From JARDZI01 sp041639705 (GTDB lineage Bacteria; Bacillota; Clostridia; Clostridiales; Caloramatoraceae): a DNA stretch of 10,891 bases. Shown here in pieces: positions 1-5,205 of this stretch; position 1 is the first letter of the stretch, and every line of letters starts with the position of its first letter. Made by a program: the position numbers and the translations under genes. The notes beneath the pieces are model-generated. The model did not search any database. It was given only the letters and a program-made list of their open reading frames with translations, and was not told the DNA's origin. Location of the stretch: positions 1 through 10,891 of the forward strand of contig JBEQBT010000102.1 in the NCBI GenBank assembly GCA_041639705.1. Direction: 5' to 3'.

Positions 1-1
1 T

Positions 2-535
2 GAATTGGAGGGATATTTATTTCCAGAAACATATTTTATACCTTATGAAGCAAGTGAATTGGACATAGCTAAAATAATGTATAACCAATTTGAAAAGGTA
101 TTCACAGATGAATATAGAGCACGTGCCAAGGAATTAAACCTTAGTATTGATAGGGTTATAACAATTGCATCCTTAATAGAAAAGGAAGCGGCTAATGATG
201 AAGAAAGAAAAACCATATCAGGAGTTATATACAACCGAATAAAAAAAGGTATGCTGCTTCAGATAGATGCATCTGTTATATATGGAATTACAAAGGGAGA
301 GAGAACCCTTGAAAAGATATATAATAAGGACCTTGCTGTGAAGTCTGCCTTTAATACCTATAGTTCAAAGGGTATTCCTGCTGGACCAATTGCAAGTCCT
401 GGAAAACCATCAATTGAGGCAGCTCTTTATCCTGAGAAAAATGATTATTTATACTATGTTCTTGGAGAGAATGGTCATGTATTTTCTAAAACTTATGAAG
501 AACATAAGAAAAACATAGAGAAGTATATGAAGTGA
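2..535 (+). CDS. mltG: Endolytic transglycosylase MltG, C-terminal part (5' end outside window)
   Basis: The reading frame is open from the left edge, so the N-terminus (cytoplasmic tail, membrane anchor and LysM-like region) is missing. About 177 residues of the YceG/MltG catalytic domain are visible. It opens with the family signature LEGYLFPETY, followed by ASLIEKEA, whose first Glu (codon 179-181) matches the catalytic Glu of E. coli MltG, and then GVIYNRIKKGMLLQIDASVIYG, split here as VIYNRI and LQIDASVIYG. A late IPAGPIASPGKPSIEAALYP segment is also typical. MltG is a membrane-bound enzyme that cleaves nascent peptidoglycan glycan strands and so limits their length. The TTG at 5 is an internal Leu codon, not a start. 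The gene ends at a TGA just before a clear intrinsic terminator, so it is probably last in its transcript. Identity is secure; only the missing N-terminus limits the call. Confidence 0.95.
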   Translation, partial: ELEGYLFPETYFIPYEASELDIAKIMYNQFEKVFTDEYRARAKELNLSIDRVITIASLIEKEAANDEERKTISGVIYNRIKKGMLLQIDASVIYGITKGERTLEKIYNKDLAVKSAFNTYSSKGIPAGPIASPGKPSIEAALYPEKNDYLYYVLGENGHVFSKTYEEHKKNIEKYMK

Positions 536-540
536 TTTAT

Positions 541-577
541 AAAAACTCAACAATTATAGTTGGGTTTTTATTTTTTT
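541..577 (+). terminator. Intrinsic terminator of mltG
   Basis: An 11-bp stem (541-551 with 559-569, AAAAACTCAAC pairing with GTTGGGTTTTT through one G-T wobble) has a 7-nt loop. The stem's own 3' Ts are followed by one A and seven more Ts at 571-577. It starts 5 nt after the mltG stop. Confidence 0.85.
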
Positions 578-597
578 GGACAAGTTTTTATCATACA

Positions 598-633
598 TAT
601 CTTTCTTTTGAATATATTTTCATAAGAAAGATA
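598..633. repeat. 10-bp inverted repeat upstream of the lipoprotein gene
   Basis: TATCTTTCTT (598-607) and AAGAAAGATA (624-633) are perfect inverted copies separated by 16 bp. The site lies about 45 bp before the start of the lipoprotein gene. The arms are AT-rich, so this is a possible operator rather than a stable hairpin. No convincing -35/-10 pair could be placed around it. Confidence 0.4.
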
Positions 634-678
634 GAAACCAGTGTTAAAGATATTTAATATTGTGAGGTGAATTATGAA

Positions 679-2148
679 ATGAAGCGGATGCTATCAGCAG
701 CTATAATATTTTTTTCTATGATGGTGATGTTTACAGCTTGTGACATTACCAATTTAGTTGAACAGGGAAATCAAATAAATGAACAGACAAAAAATGGAAA
801 AATTGAAGATAAAAATAACTCTGTATTTAAAAATGAAGATAAATTATTAGGAAAGGGAGCAAATGAAAGTATATTTAATAATTTAGTAAAAACTAACCCT
901 GATATTCAGTATGAAATAGTAAATAAAGATGGCTACTATCTAATAGGGCCCCTATCGGGTCACCTGATAAATACAAACTGGGATTCATCAAATAGCTTTA
1001 ATTTTAGAATTGATAATGGAATATCAACTATTATTTCTAATGGTAAAATCGATGAAAATGGAGTAAAGATAAATTCCCTGATTGAGGCTCCTTCAGGGGG
1101 AATTTATATAAATGAGTGGTTAAAGAATGAAAAAGGTTTGATATTTATAAGTTTAATGAATGAAAAAAACTTTTATTGGTATAGAAATAATGAATTGAAG
1201 GAATATGAAAATGTACAATATTACTTTATTTCACCACTCCAAAAATATATTGTTTTATTTTCTGGAGATTATAAGACAAAACCAGTTTTAATGGAGTTAT
1301 CATCGGGTAAGGAGATTGAATTGCCTATAGAAATTGACCATGGGTGGCCTGTGTATACATTAGGAATATCTTTTAATGCTGATGAAAGCAAACTATTATA
1401 TGAAGATTGGTCCAAAAAAGAATTATCCATATATGATATAAAGGGGCAAAAGGAGTTCCAGCAAATTAGCGACAAAGGATACAGTATTTATGAGGCAGCA
1501 TTCTCACCAAATGGCAAAATGGTTGCATATTTAAAGCAGGATGATAGCCAGCCAATTATGTATATGAATGATGAAGCAAGAAGTTCACTGGGACATAAAC
1601 TTGCGGTTTATGATTTGGATAAGAAAAAAATTATAAAAGAAATTAAAGGAGAACCATTTGTTTACTTAAGACCAATCTGGTCACTTAATAGTAAGTATCT
1701 TATAGTTAATATGGCTGAAATCTCCGTTGATAAGGAGGCAGGACAAAAACTATTAGGGAATCCATATTTATTGAATATTGATACTGGAAAGATTAAAAAA
1801 TTAAGCAACAATGAAACAGTACTAAAATATGTAACTGCTTGGTCAGATGACAATAGAAAAGTAATAGCTAATTCTACTGATAAGGATGTAGCAGACATAA
1901 TATCAGCAATTGATATTAATATTGGTGATGAATTTAATATTGATATTAGTAAATATTACATTTCCAGGTTAAAAAATTCAGGAACCAATTTATATGAAAT
2001 AATAAGCATTGAAAACTCTAGATTAGATCAGTTTAGGGAAAAAAGAAATAAGACATTATCTACTGATGAAAATTATATTATTTTCTCTACAACTATTGAT
2101 AATAAGGAGTATATAATTGTTGGTCCCAGACAAGCAGCAAGCAAGTAA
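679..2148 (+). CDS. Putative lipoprotein with TolB/WD40-like beta-propeller repeats
   Basis: The start is placed at ATG 679, because GAGGTG (664-669) lies 9 nt before it. The upstream in-frame GTG at 667 is itself part of that ribosome binding site. The 489-residue product starts MKRMLSAAIIFFSMMVMFTAC: a short basic tip, a hydrophobic core and a lipobox-like FTAC with Cys21. This suggests signal peptidase II processing and anchoring to the outer face of the membrane, although Phe at -3 is not the usual Leu. A polar, Asn/Lys-rich linker follows. From about residue 225 there are propeller-type strands: SFNADESKLLYEDW (about 230), AAFSPNGKMVAYL (about 274), PIWSLNSKYLIVN (about 332) and TAWSDDNRKVIAN (about 387). 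These have the S/W-x-D/N-G-K pattern of TolB/PD40 blades. No catalytic residues are evident. It could be a ligand-binding or scaffold protein of the cell envelope; the function is unknown. The gene appears to stand alone. Confidence 0.75.
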   Translation: MKRMLSAAIIFFSMMVMFTACDITNLVEQGNQINEQTKNGKIEDKNNSVFKNEDKLLGKGANESIFNNLVKTNPDIQYEIVNKDGYYLIGPLSGHLINTNWDSSNSFNFRIDNGISTIISNGKIDENGVKINSLIEAPSGGIYINEWLKNEKGLIFISLMNEKNFYWYRNNELKEYENVQYYFISPLQKYIVLFSGDYKTKPVLMELSSGKEIELPIEIDHGWPVYTLGISFNADESKLLYEDWSKKELSIYDIKGQKEFQQISDKGYSIYEAAFSPNGKMVAYLKQDDSQPIMYMNDEARSSLGHKLAVYDLDKKKIIKEIKGEPFVYLRPIWSLNSKYLIVNMAEISVDKEAGQKLLGNPYLLNIDTGKIKKLSNNETVLKYVTAWSDDNRKVIANSTDKDVADIISAIDINIGDEFNIDISKYYISRLKNSGTNLYEIISIENSRLDQFREKRNKTLSTDENYIIFSTTIDNKEYIIVGPRQAASK

Positions 2149-2213
2149 AAGAGATAGACCACAAAAAAATTTTTCTTATAAAAATTGAGTTTTTCATTGT
2201 TATGAAAGTCTAT

Positions 2214-2288
2214 ATGTCATCCTGAGCGTAGGGTCGGATCTTAATAGGTACATTAAGGAAAGATCCTTCACTTCGTTCAGGATGACAT
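2214..2288. repeat. Dispersed palindromic repeat, copy 1
   Basis: This is an imperfect inverted repeat. The left arm 2214-2242 begins ATGTCATCCTGAGCG and the right arm 2260-2288 ends CGTTCAGGATGACAT; 24 of 29 positions pair and the loop is 17 nt. The symmetry partly extends outward (TGTTAT...AGTC at 2198-2210 against GACTATAACA at 2291-2300). It shares its arms with 7625-7698 in this window, which marks it as a dispersed, MITE-like or REP-like element. It lies between the plus-strand lipoprotein gene and the minus-strand gene at 2348-2731. No terminal direct repeat or encoded protein was seen. Confidence 0.85.
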
Positions 2289-2347
2289 GGGACTATAACA
2301 GGTTAGTGTTTCATATTAATGCAAAAATATATAAAATAATGCACTTA

Positions 2348-2731
2348 TTAAACAAATGCTGAGCCTGTAAATGGTGGTACTACTGGCACGCTCGGTGGAC
2401 CTATACCTGCTTCTCTTAATGATATTTCATTTTGAATAACATAGGTTAATATAATTGCACCAATTTGACTTATGGAAGCGCCTAGAAATTTTAATTGATT
2501 AAGTGGAGTAGTAACTCCAGGAGAAATTTGTTGTTCTTTTGACTCTAGAATTGTTGCATAAACAAAAAGAAAACCTGCAAACAACTTAATATATATAGCA
2601 AGTAGTATTAACTGATTATTTTTTGTTGCTACTACAATTGCCTGACCTAAAAGTATAATTTGATTAGCCAATGTTCCAAGCTGCACAGATTTTGCCGGCT
2701 GTGACGTAGATTGTGATACATCTGGCTGCAT
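2348..2731 (-). CDS. Small hydrophobic protein of unknown function (127 aa)
   Basis: The minus-strand ATG (2729-2731) is preceded by a G-rich ribosome binding site (GGGGGGTGG on the minus strand), and a plausible promoter lies beyond it, so this is a real gene. The N-terminus (residues 1-17) is polar and rich in Ser/Gln. Residues 18-37 and 41-62 are strongly hydrophobic, a Ser/Glu/Gln/Pro stretch (63-80) follows, and residues 81-99 form a third hydrophobic segment. The C-terminus is Pro-rich (GPPSVPVVPPF). The two hydrophobic regions both carry L-G-x4-Q-I (residues 18-25 and 83-90), which hints at an old internal duplication. There is no signal peptide in the usual place and no enzyme motif. 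It is probably membrane-associated, or a structural protein of a surface or spore layer. I do not recognise the family. Confidence 0.75.
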   Translation of the reverse strand: MQPDVSQSTSQPAKSVQLGTLANQIILLGQAIVVATKNNQLILLAIYIKLFAGFLFVYATILESKEQQISPGVTTPLNQLKFLGASISQIGAIILTYVIQNEISLREAGIGPPSVPVVPPFTGSAFV

Positions 2732-2748
2732 ATAACCACCCCCCTACT

Positions 2749-2775
2749 ATTATATTGTATTAAATAAGTTGCCAA
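2749..2775 (-). promoter_or_regulatory. Candidate sigma-A promoter for the 127-aa gene
   Basis: On the minus strand TTGGCA (2770-2775) is followed after 15 bp by a perfect TATAAT (2749-2754). The spacing is shorter than the usual 17 bp. The -10 lies 17 bp before the start codon, so the leader would be very short. The perfect -10 is the stronger part of the evidence. Confidence 0.4.
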
Positions 2776-2858
2776 ATTGTGTATAACTATGCCGATGCTT
2801 AAGTGGAAATAACATAATAAATTGTAATAAAATGTGACAAATACACCAAATGAATCTA

Positions 2859-2867
2859 TGTTATAAT
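2859..2867 (+). promoter_or_regulatory. Extended -10 promoter for the 108-aa gene
   Basis: TGTTATAAT is an extended -10 element (TG-n-TATAAT, with TATAAT at 2862-2867), which can work without a good -35. Only a poorly spaced GTGACA is seen upstream. Transcription would start near 2874, about 40 nt before the coding start. Confidence 0.55.
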
Positions 2868-2912
2868 TATATTAAAATTGCTAGATTTGAATAGCATAAA
2901 GGGGTGTGGAAA

Positions 2913-3239
2913 ATGAATAGACAGGAAATTTTAAATTTAAAGCCAGGGAAGGAATTAGATTTACTAGTAGAAAAGATGATTTTTAGGTTAAATATTGATG
3001 ACACAAAGCAGACTAATAGAAGTTATTCAACAGATGCAAGTGAAATATGGACAATCCTTGATAGCATGGAAAAAAGAGAATTTATATATACCCTATCCAA
3101 TACAGATAATAAACATACATGTGCTTTTGATAATTTAAATACCCATCGGAGATTTATTGTACATGAAAGTACACTAATTGAAGCAATCTGTAAAGCAGCT
3201 TTGCTTGCAGTGGAGGACTTTAACAAACAAGGTAATTAA
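2913..3239 (+). CDS. Phage-type ABA-sandwich-like small protein (108 aa)
   Basis: The start at ATG 2913 is chosen because GGGGTG (2901-2906) sits 6 nt upstream. The in-frame GTG at 2904 lies inside that ribosome binding site. The product begins MNRQEILNLKPGKELDLLVEK, continues with YSTDASEIWTILDSM at about residues 41-55, and ends with an E-A-I-C-K-A-A-L-L-A-V helix. This order (NxxEILNxxPGxELDxLVxxxxM, then Y-S-T-D-x-S-x-x-W, then a C-terminal P/E-A-I-C-x-A-x-L helix) matches, from memory, the Phage_ABA_S group of small proteins encoded in Firmicute phages and prophages. The biochemical role of that group is not known to me. Here it has its own promoter and no phage gene beside it, so it looks like a domesticated or remnant phage gene. 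Family assignment is moderate; function is unknown. Confidence 0.75.
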   Translation: MNRQEILNLKPGKELDLLVEKMIFRLNIDDTKQTNRSYSTDASEIWTILDSMEKREFIYTLSNTDNKHTCAFDNLNTHRRFIVHESTLIEAICKAALLAVEDFNKQGN

Positions 3240-3255
3240 AAATCTATAGTTTTCT

Positions 3256-3294
3256 AGGACATTTAGCCTTTGAATGTATTTGGCTGAATGTCCT
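3256..3294 (+). terminator. Hairpin after the 108-aa gene, possible weak terminator
   Basis: A 13-bp stem (AGGACATTTAGCC 3256-3268 with GGCTGAATGTCCT 3282-3294, one T-G wobble) has a 13-nt loop and starts 16 nt after the stop codon. Only TTTCT follows, so the U-tract is poor. It may act as a weak terminator or a 3'-end stabiliser. Confidence 0.55.
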
Positions 3295-3421
3295 TTCTAG
3301 GTAAATAATCTAAAAATCAGGAACAATAGATTCATATAGAGTTATAAATTCACAGTTATGGAATAACTATGAAATGTACCTATAAATCCATAAGAAACTG
3401 AAAAATAATTCAATTTACCTA

Positions 3422-3450
3422 TTGACTTTAAAAAAAGAAGTTTGTATAAT
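3422..3450 (+). promoter_or_regulatory. Sigma-A promoter of the rubrerythrin gene
   Basis: TTGACT (3422-3427), a 17-bp spacer and a perfect TATAAT (3445-3450) form a near-consensus promoter. Transcription would start near 3457, giving a leader of about 100 nt. The rest of 3295-3421 is AT-rich and shows no coding frame; only a short AGTTAT/ATAACT inverted repeat (3354-3368) was seen there. Confidence 0.75.
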
Positions 3451-3464
3451 AAAAATAATGATAA

Positions 3465-3479
3465 GGAAAATAATTATCC
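3465..3479. promoter_or_regulatory. Candidate PerR/Fur-type operator
   Basis: GGAAAATAATTATCC is a 7-1-7 inverted repeat with one mismatched pair. It sits just downstream of the expected transcription start. It matches the PerR/Fur consensus TTATAAT-N-ATTATAA at 10 of 14 arm positions, including the central AAT-N-ATTAT. PerR is known to repress reverse rubrerythrins in Clostridium acetobutylicum, so peroxide-responsive repression is inferred. Binding is not shown by the sequence alone. Confidence 0.5.
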
Positions 3480-3510
3480 GTAGATAATGACTATTTAAAA
3501 TTGACACTTA

Positions 3511-3529
3511 GCTTGCAATATTTGCAAGC
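3511..3529. repeat. Perfect 8-bp palindrome in the rubrerythrin leader
   Basis: GCTTGCAA (3511-3518) and TTGCAAGC (3522-3529) flank TAT. The palindrome lies in the 5' leader, 16 nt before the AGGAGG. It could be a second operator or a small leader hairpin. An isolated TTGACA at 3501-3506 just upstream has no matching -10. Confidence 0.5.
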
Positions 3530-3559
3530 AATAATAAATATTTTTAGGAGGTTTTATTA

Positions 3560-4105
3560 ATGAAAAAATTTGTTTGTTCAGTATGTGGATATGTACATGA
3601 AGGAGATTCAGCACCTGATAAATGCCCACAATGTGGTGCACCTGCTGAAAAGTTTAATGAAAAGAAAGAAGATATATTAGCTTGGGCTGATGAACATAAA
3701 ATAGGAGTAGCAAAGGGATTAGACCAGGAAGTTGTTGAAGGTCTTAAGGCTAACTTTATGGGAGAATGTACTGAGGTAGGAATGTATTTAGCTATGAGCC
3801 GTCAAGCAGATAGAGAAGGATTCCCAGAGGTTGCAGAAGCTTATAAGAGAATAGCATTTGAAGAAGCAGAACATGCTTCAAAATTTGCGGAATTACTTGG
3901 AGATGTAGTTGCTCCAGATACAAAGAAAAATCTTCAAGTAAGAGTAGAAGCAGAACACGGTGCATGCCAAGGCAAAAAGGATCTTGCTACACTAGCTAAG
4001 AAATTAGGATACGATGCAGTTCATGATACAGTACATGAAATGTGCAAGGATGAAGCTAGACACGGTGCAGCATTTGCTGGACTTCTAAAAAGATATTTTG
4101 AATAG
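3560..4105 (+). CDS. rbr: Reverse rubrerythrin (rubredoxin domain first), peroxide reductase
   Basis: AGGAGG (3546-3551) lies 8 nt before the ATG. The 181-residue product starts with a rubredoxin-like iron site, C6-x2-C9 and C22-x2-C25. A ferritin-like four-helix domain (about residues 50-181) follows, with diiron ligands visible in GECTE (E69/E72), FEEAEH (E101-H105), VEAEH (E130-H133) and KDEARH (E165-H168). In classical rubrerythrin the rubredoxin domain is at the C-terminus; the inverted order marks the revRbr group. These cytoplasmic enzymes reduce hydrogen peroxide to water with electrons from NAD(P)H delivered through other redox proteins, and they are major oxygen-defence proteins of clostridia. 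The gene has its own promoter, a possible PerR operator and a terminator, so it is a single-gene unit. The family call is secure; the electron donor is not encoded here. Confidence 0.96.
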   Translation: MKKFVCSVCGYVHEGDSAPDKCPQCGAPAEKFNEKKEDILAWADEHKIGVAKGLDQEVVEGLKANFMGECTEVGMYLAMSRQADREGFPEVAEAYKRIAFEEAEHASKFAELLGDVVAPDTKKNLQVRVEAEHGACQGKKDLATLAKKLGYDAVHDTVHEMCKDEARHGAAFAGLLKRYFE

Positions 4106-4117
4106 ATAGAATATAAG

Positions 4118-4144
4118 AGCATTCACTAATGTGGATGCTTTTTT
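4118..4144 (+). terminator. Intrinsic terminator of the rubrerythrin gene
   Basis: AGCATTCAC (4118-4126) pairs with GTGGATGCT (4131-4139) through one wobble, with a TAAT loop. Six Ts (4139-4144) follow. It starts 13 nt after the stop codon. Confidence 0.9.
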
Positions 4145-4232
4145 AATTTCTAGTGAAATATGGTTAGGTAGTAGTATAGTATTAATTCTAACCTTTATAT
4201 GGTAAAATATAGGGAGAAGGAGGAGGGATAAA

Positions 4233-5168
4233 ATGGGTAATATTAATGAAAACCTAGCAGATGTGAAATATAGAATGAAGGAAATGGAAAGACTTAATAG
4301 CTTAATTAAGGGCATTGAGTTTCAAAAGGGAGAGTTAGTCTACAAAAGAGATGAATTGTTTAGGAAGTTAAAAAAGGAAGAGGTGGACGTAGAAAAGCTT
4401 GAAGGGTTATCCTTTACAAACCTTTTTCATATGATAAAGGGGGATAAAAGTGATAAGCTTTATGAAGAGAGAAAGGAAGCCCTAGCCGCAAAACTGAAAT
4501 ACGACGAAGCTGTTCTAGAAATAAACAAGCTTAATGACGAAATTGCTTGTATTAGAGACAAGATAAGTGCCTTGGGAAATCTGGAGAAGGAATATGATGA
4601 AATCATCAAAGAAAAGGAAAGGATCATTAAATCAGGTGGCTTTAATGAGTTAAATGAGTTAAATAACCTTATAGAAAAACAAATAGATTTAAAAAATAGG
4701 GAGAAAGAAATAAATGAAGCCCTTTCCGCTGGACACATGGTTATTGATTCTTTAAAACAGGTTGAGAACAGCCTCCATTCTGCTAGTAATTGGGGAACTT
4801 ATGATATGCTTGGAGGTGGGTTTATTGCTACAATGGCAAAGCACTCAAGGATTGACGAGGCTAAGGATGAAATAGACAGAACTCAATCCATGTTGAGAAA
4901 ATTCCACAGAGAACTAAAGGATGTTGGTTCAACTGCAAATATTAATATTGAAATAGGGTCCTTTTTAACATTTGCTGATTACTTTTTTGATGGATTGTTT
5001 GCAGATTGGTCTGTACAGAATAGGATAAATGATGCAGAAGATAGAGTATATGAAACTCTAAGCAGGGTGAATGAATTGATAAATATGTTGGAGCGGGATA
5101 TGAGGAATACTCAATCTGAATTTAAAAAACTTGATGAAGAAAAAGTTAGGATAATTGAAAATTCTTAA
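4233..5168 (+). CDS. Coiled-coil protein of unknown function, partner of the helicase gene
   Basis: The ATG is preceded by overlapping AAGGAGG and GGAGGG (4217-4227). The 311-residue product is charged and mostly helical. Heptad-like coiled coils are expected at about residues 5-55, 75-165 and 205-232, and again at 262-308. Two non-coiled landmarks interrupt them: LSFTNLFHMIKGDK (59-72), and a Gly-rich GTYDMLGGGFIATMAKHSRID (188-208, written here in part). A hydrophobic stretch SFLTFADYFFDGLFADW (243-259) is too aromatic and acidic to be a clear membrane span. There is no signal peptide, Walker motif or catalytic signature. Similar proteins, from memory, occur as uncharacterised proteins in Firmicutes. 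The gene is 37 bp upstream of the nuclease-helicase gene with no terminator between, so co-transcription is likely. It also contains a small in-frame tandem duplication (NEL NEL, residues 138-143). A structural or adaptor role is only a guess. Confidence 0.8.
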   Translation: MGNINENLADVKYRMKEMERLNSLIKGIEFQKGELVYKRDELFRKLKKEEVDVEKLEGLSFTNLFHMIKGDKSDKLYEERKEALAAKLKYDEAVLEINKLNDEIACIRDKISALGNLEKEYDEIIKEKERIIKSGGFNELNELNNLIEKQIDLKNREKEINEALSAGHMVIDSLKQVENSLHSASNWGTYDMLGGGFIATMAKHSRIDEAKDEIDRTQSMLRKFHRELKDVGSTANINIEIGSFLTFADYFFDGLFADWSVQNRINDAEDRVYETLSRVNELINMLERDMRNTQSEFKKLDEEKVRIIENS

Positions 5169-5205
5169 TGAAACATATGAAAACAAAAAGGAAAGGTCTT
5201 AATGT

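Noticed and set aside
3299..3420. Long-range inverted repeat AGGTAAAT (3299-3306) and ATTTACCT (3413-3420)
   Set aside because: Only 8 bp pair over a 106-bp distance in very AT-rich DNA; this can arise by chance and nothing else supports an element.
4203..4208. TGG-TAAAAT as an extended -10 for the coiled-coil gene
   Set aside because: The start of transcription would fall inside or next to the ribosome binding site at 4217-4227, so it is unlikely to be the promoter. TATAGT at 4175-4180 is better placed but lacks a -35.
4633..4660. Tandem repeat AATGAGTTA in the coiled-coil gene
   Set aside because: It is only two 9-bp units in frame inside a coiled coil; a minor slippage product, not a separate feature.
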